Shown: positions 42,037 through 48,342 of the stretch, in pieces | Layout: each line of letters begins with the position of its first letter | Numbering within the stretch: position 1 is the stretch's first letter | Source: Thermoleophilia bacterium | Lineage (GTDB): Bacteria; Actinomycetota; Thermoleophilia; Gaiellales; Gaiellaceae | Length of the DNA stretch: 48,342 nucleotides | Direction: 5' to 3' | NCBI GenBank assembly: GCA_017882605.1 | Contig: JADGPE010000004.1 | Span: 1-48,342, forward strand | Notes under the pieces: generated by a model | What the model saw: the letters and a program-made list of their open reading frames with translations, nothing else | Told to the model about the DNA's origin: nothing | Database searches by the model: none | Program-made: the position numbers and the translations under genes

Positions 42037-42938
42037 GCCCACACCTCGTCGAAGTGCTCCAGGTCGACCCGTGACTGAGGCAGCAGTTCGATCACGGCGT
42101 CGGTGAAGGACCGCGTGTCCTGTCCCGCCGCCCCGCCGCGTTTCGCGGCGGCGCCGACTGCCCGCTCGAGCGTGCGCGACGCCGAGCGGCGCTTGAGCCC
42201 CTCGGCCAGCATCAGCGACACGGTCAGCAGCATCCCCCGCGGGTCGACGACGCCAAAGCCCGCCACGTCGTCGGGCTCGCTCGCGCCGGGGAAGAACACA
42301 CCCGGCCCTTCGTTTGGCAGCCACGCTTGAGCGACCGACGCGTACGAGCCCGCGAAGTGGGCGGCCGCGTCGACCATCGCCCCGACGAGATGCGCCTCGG
42401 TCACGACCACGTCGAGCGACTCGGGCTGTTCGCGCAGCCGCACGAGAGCCTGCCCGAGCGAAGCTTCCTCGACCTCGAGCCCACTCCACCGAGCCTGCTC
42501 GGCCACGACCGCCTCCCGCCAGTCGGCGGAGTCGCCGACGCAGAGCACACGACCGCGCCTGGCGGCCGTGCTGGAGAACGCACGCGCGAGCGCAATCCTG
42601 TTCGCCCACTCGCCGACCGGGCCTGTAATGACAAGGTCGCCGCCCCCACCGAGCTGCACGCGGGCGACACGCCACGCAAGCTCGAGATCGGCCTTGACGC
42701 CCTCGAGCGCGGGATTGTCGGGCGATGCCACGAGGATCGCGTCGACGTCGCGGTACCCCGCGCGCGTCTCGGGCGGCAGCGGATGCCCGGTCCGCGTGAT
42801 GGCCTCGCCGCCGAACGGCAGGTGCACGTCGTCGAGCTGCAGCGAGTGCAACTCGGCAACCCGGTCGAGCGCCCGCGTCGCCGCGGCCATCAACTCCGGC
42901 CCAACGCCGTCCCCGGCGAGACAGGCGATCGTCTTCAT
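42033..42938 (-). CDS. Degenerate 3-isopropylmalate dehydrogenase paralogue
   Basis: A 301-aa protein with the LeuB/IDH fold start (MKTIACLAGDGVGPELMAAAT) and LPFGGEAITRTGHPLPPETRAG, both matching LeuB. Beyond that the catalytic set is gone. The substrate arginines of LRxxLxxYANLRP are replaced in GVKADLELAWRVARVQL. The catalytic Tyr region reads ITGPVGEWANRIAL, there is no DKANVL lysine, and the metal-binding Asp segment reads EAHLVGAMVDAAAHF. It is ~36 aa shorter than the intact LeuB at 30262. The frame is open and coupled on both sides (mini-ORF and ilvB), so it is probably expressed. A regulatory or structural role is possible. Confidence 0.8.
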   Translation of the reverse strand: MKTIACLAGDGVGPELMAAATRALDRVAELHSLQLDDVHLPFGGEAITRTGHPLPPETRAGYRDVDAILVASPDNPALEGVKADLELAWRVARVQLGGGGDLVITGPVGEWANRIALARAFSSTAARRGRVLCVGDSADWREAVVAEQARWSGLEVEEASLGQALVRLREQPESLDVVVTEAHLVGAMVDAAAHFAGSYASVAQAWLPNEGPGVFFPGASEPDDVAGFGVVDPRGMLLTVSLMLAEGLKRRSASRTLERAVGAAAKRGGAAGQDTRSFTDAVIELLPQSRVDLEHFDEVWA

Positions 42939-42973
42939 GCAAGCACCTCATCGAACCTCGTGACCCTGCGCAT
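42935..42973 (-). CDS. 12-codon mini-ORF coupled to the LeuB-like gene
   Basis: ATG 42973 (after AAGGAG at 9 nt) encodes MRRVTRFDEVLA, and its TGA overlaps the ATG of the LeuB-like gene (ATGA). The end FDEVLA resembles the end of the LeuB-like protein itself (FDEVWA), suggesting a remnant of an upstream gene copy or a coupling peptide. Confidence 0.45.
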   Translation of the reverse strand: MRRVTRFDEVLA

Positions 42974-43065
42974 TGGTTTCGCTCCTTCGTCCGGCCCGCA
43001 CCGCGGGCGCACTACTCCTGAGTGAAGTCGGCGTATGCGGCGTCAATCGGCCGCGTGAGCGAAAT

Positions 43066-43083
43066 CTCCCCCTAGCGGGGGAG
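43066..43083 (-). promoter_or_regulatory. Hairpin enclosing the stop codon of the ilv leader peptide
   Basis: On the minus strand CTCCCCC (43083-43077) pairs with GGGGGAG (43072-43066) around GCTA. The 5' arm is the CTC and CCC codons of the leader peptide, and the UAG stop spans loop and 3' arm. No T-run follows. Confidence 0.7.
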
Positions 43084-43179
43084 AATGACGATGACCGTGA
43101 GAATGACGAGCCCGAGCACGAGCAACTGCGCCGCAAGCGGCGTCCGAGGCTCGAGTACGCGGACTGCTGAACGAATCAT
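43072..43179 (-). CDS. ilv operon leader peptide
   Basis: A 35-codon ORF from ATG 43179 to TAG 43074-43072. Its second half reads LLVLGLVILTVIVILPR: 14 of these 17 residues are Leu, Val or Ile, the three end products of the operon downstream (LeuB-like, ilvB, ilvN, ilvC, and later ilvD). The start lies 9 nt after the -10 box with no ribosome binding site, so it is probably leaderless. The composition is what ribosome-mediated attenuation of branched-chain operons requires. The last codons form one arm of a hairpin. A hydrophobic small membrane protein is the alternative, but the position and the matching leuA leader argue against it. Confidence 0.8.
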   Translation of the reverse strand: MIRSAVRVLEPRTPLAAQLLVLGLVILTVIVILPR

Positions 43180-43188
43180 CGTCGCCTG

Positions 43189-43217
43189 AGTGTGCCGACG
43201 AGCATCCACCTTGTCAA
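43189..43217 (-). promoter_or_regulatory. Promoter of the ilv leader and operon
   Basis: A perfect -35 box TTGACA (43217-43212) and CACACT (43194-43189) are separated by 17 bp on the minus strand. The leader ATG follows 9 nt later. Confidence 0.6.
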
Positions 43218-43234
43218 GCTACAGAAGGTATAGC
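43218..43234 (-). promoter_or_regulatory. Candidate operator between ilv and leuA promoters
   Basis: Minus strand GCTATACCTTCTGTAGC has GCTA/TAGC ends, directly abuts the ilv -35 box and lies 11 nt from the leuA -35 box. The same 17-mer with two changes occupies the promoter of the CysO-like gene (16227-16243). Confidence 0.4.
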
Positions 43235-43245
43235 GACCGGCAACG

Positions 43246-43274
43246 TTGCCAAACCGAACGCCTGTCACTATGCT
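43246..43274 (+). promoter_or_regulatory. Promoter of the leuA leader and leuA
   Basis: TTGCCA (43246-43251) and TATGCT (43269-43274) are 17 bp apart. The leader-peptide ATG at 43285 follows 10 nt after the -10 box. The downstream TATGCTTTTGAAAGC resembles the CysO-like gene promoter TATACCTTTTGAAGC. Confidence 0.6.
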
Positions 43275-43284
43275 TTTGAAAGCG

Positions 43285-43362
43285 ATGACTGGGAAGCGCC
43301 CGAACAGCTCCGCGGCCGCCACGACCGGCCTGCGCGCGCTTGCCCTGATTCTCCTCCCCTAG
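43285..43362 (+). CDS. leuA leader peptide
   Basis: A 25-codon ORF (24 aa) from ATG 43285 to TAG 43360-43362. It starts MTGKRPNSSAATTG and ends LRALALILLP, with five Leu and one Ile in the last ten codons. The Leu codons are CTG, CTT, CTG, CTC, CTC. No ribosome binding site precedes it, and it begins 10 nt after a -10 box, so translation is probably leaderless. leuA, the first enzyme of leucine synthesis, starts 80 nt downstream. The terminal CTC CTC CCC TAG codons form the left half of a perfect palindrome. This is a classical leader-peptide layout. Confidence 0.8.
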   Translation: MTGKRPNSSAAATTGLRALALILLP

Positions 43363-43370
43363 GGGAGGAG
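43351..43370 (+). promoter_or_regulatory. Perfect 20-nt palindrome over the leuA leader stop codon
   Basis: CTCCTCCCCT and AGGGGAGGAG are exact reverse complements. The left half is the last two Leu codons, the Pro codon and the first base of the stop. The right half contains GAGGAG, identical to the leuA ribosome binding site at 43426-43431, so the Leu codons could pair with either. No T-run follows. Confidence 0.75.
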
Positions 43371-43442
43371 CCACGCGACATACCCGTTTCGCGTTCCCGC
43401 ACCGCCGGGAAGAGTCCGCCCACTCGAGGAGCCAAGAGCCAC

Positions 43443-45128
43443 ATGCCGATGCCCTACTGGAAATATCGCCCCTATCCCACCGTCGACCTGCCCGGCCGCA
43501 CCTGGCCCGACCGCGTCGTCGACCACGCGCCGATCTGGTGCTCCACCGACCTTCGTGACGGCAACCAGGCGCTGGTCAAGCCGATGGACTCCGCGCGCAA
43601 GCAGCGGATGTTCGATCTCCTCGTCCAGCTCGGGGTGAAGGAGATCGAGGTCGGTTTCCCCGCGGCTTCGCAAACCGACTTCGAGTTCGTCCGCAAGCTG
43701 ATCGACGAGGATCTCATTCCCGGCGACACCACCATCGCCGTGCTCACGCAGGCTCGCCCCGAGCTGATCGAGCGGACCTACGAGGCGATCGAGGGTGCGC
43801 GCCGCGCGATCGTGCACCTCTACAACTCGACGTCGACGACGCAGCGGCGTGTGGTCTTCCGCCTCGACCAGGCCGGCATCGTGGACCTCGCCGTGCGGGC
43901 GACCGCACTCTGCAAGGAGCTCGCGGGACAGACCGGCACGGAGGTCGTCTTCGAGTACTCGCCCGAGAGCTTCCACGGCACCGAGCTCGAGTTCGCCCTC
44001 GAGATCTGCGAGGCGGTCATGGCCGAATGGCAGCCGACGCCCGGGGAGCGGATGATCGTCAACCTGCCGACGACCGTCGAGGCGTTCCCCCCGAACATCT
44101 ACGCGGATCGGATCGAGTGGTTCCAACGGCACGTCTCGCAGCGCGAGAGCATCGTGCTCAGCGTGCATCCCCACAACGATCGGGGCACCGCCGTCGCGAC
44201 GGCCGAGCTCGGACTGATGGCGGGGGCCGACCGGGTCGAAGGGACGCTCTTCGGAAACGGCGAGCGCACGGGCAACGTCGATCTCGTCACGATCGCGTTG
44301 AACCTGCTGACGCAGGGTGTCGATCCGCAGCTCGACCTGTCACGACTCGACGAGGCCAGGGCGATCGTCGAGGAATGCAACGAGCTGCCGGTGCACCCGC
44401 GCCATCCCTGGGTCGGGGAGCTCGTCTACACGGCGTTCTCCGGCTCGCACCAGGACGCGATCAAAAAAGGGATGTACGCGCAGCAGCGCGAGAGCTCGGA
44501 GATCTGGGACGTTCCCTACCTGCCGATCGACCCGGCCGATCTCGGCCGCAGCTACGAGGCGATCATCCGGGTCAACTCCCAGTCGGGCAAGGGCGGGGTC
44601 GCCTACTTGATGGAGACCGAGCACAGTCTCGAGCTGCCGCGTGGTCTCCAGGTCGACTTCGCACAGAAGGTGCAGGCGATCACCGACCGGCGGGGCGACG
44701 AGTTGACGGCGGGCGAGCTGCTCGAGGCATTTCACGAGCACTACCTCGCGCACACGAGCCCGTACGCGCTCGGGCCGTACACCCACTCGAGCGGCGACAC
44801 CGACCGGATCGTCGCCGAGCTCGGCGTCGAAGGCGAGACGCGCGAGATCGCCGGCGCCGGGAACGGACCGATCGCGGCGCTCGTCGACGCGTTCGAGCGG
44901 GAGTTCGCGATCACGATTCGCATCCGCGACTACCACGAGCACGCAATGGCGGCCGCGGCCGATGCAAGCGCAGCCGCCTACATCGAGGCCGACATCGACG
45001 ACGACCTCGTCTGGGGCGTCGGGGTCCACCCGAGCATCGTGACGGCGTCCCTGCGCGCAGTCGTGAACGCGGTCAACCGCGCCCTCGCCCAGCGCAGGGC
45101 GCTCCAGGAGGCCACGCTGTTCGGCTAG
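43443..45128 (+). CDS. leuA: 2-isopropylmalate synthase
   Basis: A 561-aa enzyme condensing acetyl-CoA with 2-ketoisovalerate, the committed step of leucine synthesis. The TIM barrel carries WCSTDLRDGNQALVKPM (catalytic Arg and metal Asp), KEIEVGFPAASQTDF, HPHNDRGTAVATAELGLMAGADRVEGTLFGNGERTGN, and the C-terminal regulatory domain (from about residue 450) ends in QRRALQEATLF. It is the long actinobacterial/alphaproteobacterial LeuA form. ATG 43443 follows GAGGAG by 11 nt; ATG 43449 is possible. Control probably involves the leader peptide upstream, plus leucine feedback on the C-terminal domain. Confidence 0.96.
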   Translation: MPMPYWKYRPYPTVDLPGRTWPDRVVDHAPIWCSTDLRDGNQALVKPMDSARKQRMFDLLVQLGVKEIEVGFPAASQTDFEFVRKLIDEDLIPGDTTIAVLTQARPELIERTYEAIEGARRAIVHLYNSTSTTQRRVVFRLDQAGIVDLAVRATALCKELAGQTGTEVVFEYSPESFHGTELEFALEICEAVMAEWQPTPGERMIVNLPTTVEAFPPNIYADRIEWFQRHVSQRESIVLSVHPHNDRGTAVATAELGLMAGADRVEGTLFGNGERTGNVDLVTIALNLLTQGVDPQLDLSRLDEARAIVEECNELPVHPRHPWVGELVYTAFSGSHQDAIKKGMYAQQRESSEIWDVPYLPIDPADLGRSYEAIIRVNSQSGKGGVAYLMETEHSLELPRGLQVDFAQKVQAITDRRGDELTAGELLEAFHEHYLAHTSPYALGPYTHSSGDTDRIVAELGVEGETREIAGAGNGPIAALVDAFEREFAITIRIRDYHEHAMAAAADASAAAYIEADIDDDLVWGVGVHPSIVTASLRAVVNAVNRALAQRRALQEATLFG

Positions 45129-45136
45129 CCGAACCG

Positions 45137-45165
45137 GTGTCTGACACCTGAGGTGTCAGACACCT
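45137..45165. terminator. Dispersed inverted repeat GGTGTCTGACACC, copy 2, between leuA and proC
   Basis: Arms of 13 nt (45137-45149 and 45153-45165) with a TGA centre, followed by TTTTG on the plus strand. It lies between the convergent leuA and proC stops, so it is well placed as a terminator for leuA. Apart from the centre it is identical to the copy at 22278-22305. Confidence 0.65.
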
Positions 45166-45169
45166 TTTG

Positions 45170-45985
45170 TCAGTCGAGGCGGGCGCCGAGCTCGCGCGAG
45201 CGCTCCGTCGCGGCGCTGATCGCGTTCAAGAACGCCGCCCGCACGCCCGAGCGCTCGAGCTCCTGGATCGCTCGGGTCGTCGTCCCGCCCGGCGAGGTGA
45301 CGGTCTCCCGCAGTTCGACCGGATGGATGCCCTCGTCGCGAAGCAGGAGGGCGCTCCCGAACATCGTCTGCACGACGAGCTTGGTCGAGACGTCGCGGCT
45401 TAGCCCGAGCAGCAGCCCGGCCTCGATCATCGCCTCGGCGAGCAGCGCGAAGTAGGCCGGCCCGGAGCCCGACAGCGCCGTGACCGCGTCGAGGTCGTCT
45501 TCGGAGACGCGAACGACGGCGCCCAGGTGGCCGAGCGCCTCCTCGGCGAGCGCGAGATCGGGCTCCCCGGCCGAGCTGCCGGCGGCAATGCCCGCGATGC
45601 CTTCGTGGACGAGCGCCGGCGCGTTCGGCATCGCGCGCACGACGCGCGCCTCTGGCGAGAGGTGCTTCTCGATGAATGACGTGGTCACGCCCGCTGCGAC
45701 CGAGAGGATCACTTGCTCGGCGGTCACCGCCTCGGCAATCTCCGCGAGCACCGCCGACATGTCCTGCGGCTTCACGGCGACGATCACGAGCGCGGCGCCG
45801 CGCACGGCCTCGACGTTCGAGGTGCCGACCCCGACCGCGTAGCGTTCGCGGAGCTCGTCGAGCCGTTCCTCGTGCCGGACGGTGACGGCGAGCTCGTCCG
45901 GCGTACGCCAGCCCGAGCTCAGGAAGCCGCGGACGAGCGACTCGCCGAGGCGGCCGGCACCGAGAATCGCGATCCGCCTGGGCAC
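45170..45985 (-). CDS. proC: Pyrroline-5-carboxylate reductase
   Basis: A 271-aa NADPH-dependent enzyme for the last step of proline synthesis. It has the Rossmann motif AILGAGRLGESLVRGFLSSG, VIVAVKPQDMSAVL, VVRAMPNAPALVHEGIAGI, and the ProC signature ALSGSGPAYFALLAEAMIEAGLLLGLSRDVS with TVTSPGGTTTRAIQELE. The GTG start at 45985 begins MPRRIAILGAG. It lies 10 nt downstream of the HxlR regulator and converges with leuA. Confidence 0.95.
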   Translation of the reverse strand: MPRRIAILGAGRLGESLVRGFLSSGWRTPDELAVTVRHEERLDELRERYAVGVGTSNVEAVRGAALVIVAVKPQDMSAVLAEIAEAVTAEQVILSVAAGVTTSFIEKHLSPEARVVRAMPNAPALVHEGIAGIAAGSSAGEPDLALAEEALGHLGAVVRVSEDDLDAVTALSGSGPAYFALLAEAMIEAGLLLGLSRDVSTKLVVQTMFGSALLLRDEGIHPVELRETVTSPGGTTTRAIQELERSGVRAAFLNAISAATERSRELGARLD

Positions 45986-45995
45986 CGGCCCTCGA

Positions 45996-46364
45996 CTAAC
46001 GACGGGCGGCGGCGGTGCGCCGACGCTTCGCGGGCTCGGGGACCATCCACGCGTGACCGAACTTCCGCATCTCGCGGATGATCGGCAGCAGCGCGCGCCC
46101 CTTGTCCGTCAGTTCGTACTCGACACGCGGCGGCGACTCCGGGTAGCTGCGCCGGATCGCGACTCCTTGCCGCTCCAGCATGTCGACGCGCTCCGAAAGG
46201 GTGCGCGGGCTGATACCGGGGCACGCGTGCTCGAGCTCCATGAAACGCCTCGGGCCCTCGGAGAGGTCGTGGACGATCAGCGGGGTCCATTTGGTGGCGA
46301 TGATCTCCGCCGTGGCGGCGACGGCGCAGTTGCTGCCGTGGACGTCATTCATTGTTCTCTTCAT
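45996..46364 (-). CDS. HxlR-family transcriptional regulator
   Basis: A 122-aa winged-helix protein: CAVAATAEIIATKWTPLIVHDLSEGPRRFMELEHACPGISPRTLSERVDMLERQGVAIRR is the HxlR core, with Cys13 at the position often used for redox or thiol sensing. SPPRVEYELTDKGRALLPII follows, then a basic RRRTAAARR tail. TAGACT lies 7 nt before ATG 46364, suggesting a leaderless start; ATG 46352 is an alternative. It stands between gltD and proC, all on the minus strand, and its target is unknown. Confidence 0.9.
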   Translation of the reverse strand: MKRTMNDVHGSNCAVAATAEIIATKWTPLIVHDLSEGPRRFMELEHACPGISPRTLSERVDMLERQGVAIRRSYPESPPRVEYELTDKGRALLPIIREMRKFGHAWMVPEPAKRRRTAAARR

Positions 46365-46374
46365 GCGCGCCAGT

Positions 46375-47829
46375 CTACTCGGCCGGGCGGCCCGTTGCTA
46401 TCGAAACAAAAGTGTTCGCGCGCTCGGTGTGACGATCGCCGTCGAGCCACGCCTGGACCGCCTTGGCGCACTCGCGCCCCTCGTTGATCGCCCACACGAT
46501 CAGTGACTGGCCGCGTCGCGCGTCGCCCGCCGCGAAGACGCCGTCGGCGGAGGTGAGGTAGCGGCTCGCGGCGGCGTTGCCGCGCGCGTCGCGTTCGACG
46601 TTCAGCTCCGTGAGCAACTCGGGCTCAGGCCCGAGAAACCCCATCGCGAGCAGTACGAGCTCGGCCGGACGTGACTCCTCCGTGCCCGCGATCAGCTCGA
46701 ACGGGGGCGCGCCCGAGTTCTCCTGCCAGTGAATCGTCCCGACGCGGCCGTCATCGCCGCTGAAATGCGTCGTCGAGATCGAGAACGACCGCTCGCCTCC
46801 TTCCTTGAGCGCGTACGACGTGCGCAGCTTCATCGGCCAGCGCGGCCAGGGCGTGACGTCGTCGGGACGCATGGGTGGCGGCTCGCCGAGCAGCTCGATT
46901 TGCGTCACCGAGGCCGCCCGCTCCCTGTGTGCGTGTGCCACGCAGTCGGCACCGGTGTCGCCGCCGCCGATCACGACGACGTGCTTGCCCGCGGCGGTCA
47001 GGCCGCCGGCCGCCGTGCCGGCGATCGAGCGCGCGCGATCGTAGAGGTACTCCATCGCGAAGTGCACGCCGTCGAGCTCGCGACCCGGCACGGGCAGGTC
47101 GCGCGGAACACGCGATCCGGTCGCGAGCACGACCGCGTCGTGGCGCTCCCGCAGCTCTGCAGCACTGACGTCCATGCCGACATCGACGCCGAAGCGAAAC
47201 TCGACCCCCTCGTCGACGAGCTGCCGCACACGCCGCTCCACGAGCCGCTTCTCGATCTTGAACTCAGGGACGCCGAAGCGGATGAGGCCTCCTGCGGCTT
47301 CATCGCGCTCGTAGACGACGACGGCCTCACCCGCCCGCGCGAGCTGCTGTGCACATGCGAGTCCTGAGGGGCCCGAGCCGACAACGGCGACGCTGCGCCC
47401 CGTTTGCCGAGCCGCAGGCTGGGGCTCGATCCATCCTTCACCCCAGCCCCGATTGACGATCGCGAGCTCCACCTGCTTGATCGAGACGGCATCTCCCTCG
47501 TTGATCTCGAGCACGCAGGCCGCCTCGCACGGTGCGGGACAGAGCCGGCCGGTGAACTCCGGGAAGTTGTTCGTGCGGTGCAACTGCTCGAGCGCTTCCT
47601 GCCACCGGTCGCGATAGACGAGGTCGTTCCAGTCGGGGATCAGATTCCCGAGCGGGCAGCCGTGATGGCAGAACGGCACGCCGCACTCCATGCAGCGGGA
47701 CGCCTGCTCGCGCACCTCGACGAGCGGCAGCGTGCCGACGAACTCGCGGAAGTCGCCGACGCGCTCGGCCGGCGGCCGCTCGGGCGCCTCGACCCGCTTC
47801 AGGTTGAGGAACGCGCCGATCTTGCCCAT
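46375..47829 (-). CDS. gltD: Glutamate synthase small subunit
   Basis: A 484-aa flavoprotein supplying electrons from NADPH to GltB. The N-terminal cysteine clusters [14 protein letters not shown] and CPAPCEAAC ligate [4Fe-4S] centres. The FAD motif is [20 protein letters not shown] and the NADPH motif [13 protein letters not shown]. The C-terminal [29 protein letters not shown] completes the FAD site. ATG 47829 shares one base with the gltB stop (TAATG), so the subunits are coupled. With PII, Amt and PEPC it forms the nitrogen-assimilation part of the window. Confidence 0.96.
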   Translation of the reverse strand: MGKIGAFLNLKRVEAPERPPAERVGDFREFVGTLPLVEVREQASRCMECGVPFCHHGCPLGNLIPDWNDLVYRDRWQEALEQLHRTNNFPEFTGRLCPAPCEAACVLEINEGDAVSIKQVELAIVNRGWGEGWIEPQPAARQTGRSVAVVGSGPSGLACAQQLARAGEAVVVYERDEAAGGLIRFGVPEFKIEKRLVERRVRQLVDEGVEFRFGVDVGMDVSAAELRERHDAVVLATGSRVPRDLPVPGRELDGVHFAMEYLYDRARSIAGTAAGGLTAAGKHVVVIGGGDTGADCVAHAHRERAASVTQIELLGEPPPMRPDDVTPWPRWPMKLRTSYALKEGGERSFSISTTHFSGDDGRVGTIHWQENSGAPPFELIAGTEESRPAELVLLAMGFLGPEPELLTELNVERDARGNAAASRYLTSADGVFAAGDARRGQSLIVWAINEGRECAKAVQAWLDGDRHTERANTFVSIATGRPAE

Positions 47830-48342
47830 TACGCCGCCGCCTCCTCGGTCTCGGTCTCCGTCGTGAAGAAGCCGCCGCCGCCGGCCGAGACGGGCTCGGC
47901 GAGTGCGCGCTTGTAGTCGTGCGGGATCACCTTCACGAATCGCAGAGGATTCCAGTCGTCGAGCACCGCAGCGGCGACCGGAGAACCGGTTCGCCGGGCG
48001 TGCTCGGCGAGCAGCGACTGGACTGCATCCTCGTCGGCGCCGTCGAGCGCCTCGAGGGCGACGAGCTGCGTGTTGCAGCGTTGCGCGAACCGCGCGTCGT
48101 CGTCGAGCACGTAGGCGATCCCGCCGCTCATGCCCGCCGCGAAGTTGCGCCCTGTCGGGCCGATCACCACGACGCGGCCGCCGGTCATGTACTCGCACCC
48201 GTGGTCGCCAACCCCTTCGACGACCGCGGACGCACCCGAGTTGCGAACAGCGAACCGCTCCCCTGCAGTGCCTCGGAAGAACGCGCGCCCCGACGTGGCG
48301 CCGTACAGCACGGTATTGCCGACGATCACGTTCTCCTCCGCG
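47829..48342 (-). CDS. gltB: Glutamate synthase large subunit, C-terminal part
   Basis: The last 170 residues of GltB; the rest lies beyond the window edge, where the frame stays open. The GXGXG beta-helix domain is evident in [48 protein letters not shown] and [38 protein letters not shown] is the normal GltB end, followed by an extra acidic tail ([10 protein letters not shown]). GltB makes two glutamates from glutamine and 2-oxoglutarate. Confidence 0.95.
   Translation of the reverse strand, partial: AEENVIVGNTVLYGATSGRAFFRGTAGERFAVRNSGASAVVEGVGDHGCEYMTGGRVVVIGPTGRNFAAGMSGGIAYVLDDDARFAQRCNTQLVALEALDGADEDAVQSLLAEHARRTGSPVAAAVLDDWNPLRFVKVIPHDYKRALAEPVSAGGGGFFTTETETEEAAA

Noticed and set aside
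43275-43442. A T-box element in the leuA leader.
   Set aside because: No specifier stem or conserved T-box antiterminator sequence is visible; the Leu-rich leader peptide explains the region better.

Overview
The window is 48.3 kb of GC-rich, gene-dense bacterial chromosome. Many start/stop codons overlap (ATGA or GTGA), and several start codons sit 6-10 nt behind a TANNNT-like -10 box, as in leaderless mRNAs. With the CysO-like sulfur carrier, the PII/Amt pair and the leader-peptide attenuators, this suggests an actinobacterium. A deep lineage such as Thermoleophilia/Gaiellales is possible, but that placement is inference. No rRNA, tRNA, CRISPR array, transposase or phage gene was seen.

Layout. 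(1) 1-5812, plus strand: a peptide/oligosaccharide-type ABC importer (end of the binding protein, two permeases, two ATPases) coupled to a GH1 beta-glucosidase. (2) 5819-11688, minus strand: carbamate kinase followed by a BMP-family nucleoside-type ABC importer. (3) 11792-15003, plus strand: an orphan HypF, an AIM24-like protein and a small helical protein. (4) 15000-18258: a short acetylglutamate-kinase-like protein, a PdtaR-like response regulator without an ANTAR domain, a CysO-like sulfur carrier, and a glnB(PII)-amt operon with an intrinsic terminator in its 5' leader. (5) 18431-22202, plus strand: a leaderless 20-codon upstream ORF, a zinc-ribbon threonine-synthase-like enzyme and PEP carboxylase. 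(6) 22203-27338: accessory genes (small membrane protein, MMPL transporter, ACT-like protein, DUF1361 membrane protein, VOC protein). Within it, 22203-22543 holds only a dispersed inverted repeat and one doubtful 26-codon ORF, and 25233-25435 shows nothing convincing. (7) 27341-45128: a large supercluster for branched-chain amino acids, threonine and phenylalanine. (8) 45170-48342, minus strand: proC, an HxlR regulator, gltD and the end of gltB.

The supercluster has two minus-strand operons and one plus-strand operon. The first reads thrC-like, aroQ, leuB, a 46-aa zinc-ribbon ORF, pheA, leuC, leuD. It diverges from an AlaC-type aminotransferase across a 25-bp, almost symmetric bidirectional promoter. 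The second reads a leader peptide, a 12-codon mini-ORF, a degenerate LeuB paralogue, ilvB, ilvN, ilvC, hom, thrC, thrB, ilvD. The third is leuA with its own leader peptide.

The most interesting part is 42935-43442. Two divergent, apparently leaderless leader peptides, one rich in Leu/Val/Ile for ilv and one ending in a Leu/Ile run for leuA, each terminate at a UAG inside a strong GC hairpin whose 5' arm is made of the last Leu/Pro codons. This looks like a paired branched-chain amino acid attenuation switch. The 3' arm at leuA repeats the leuA ribosome binding site, so control may be translational.
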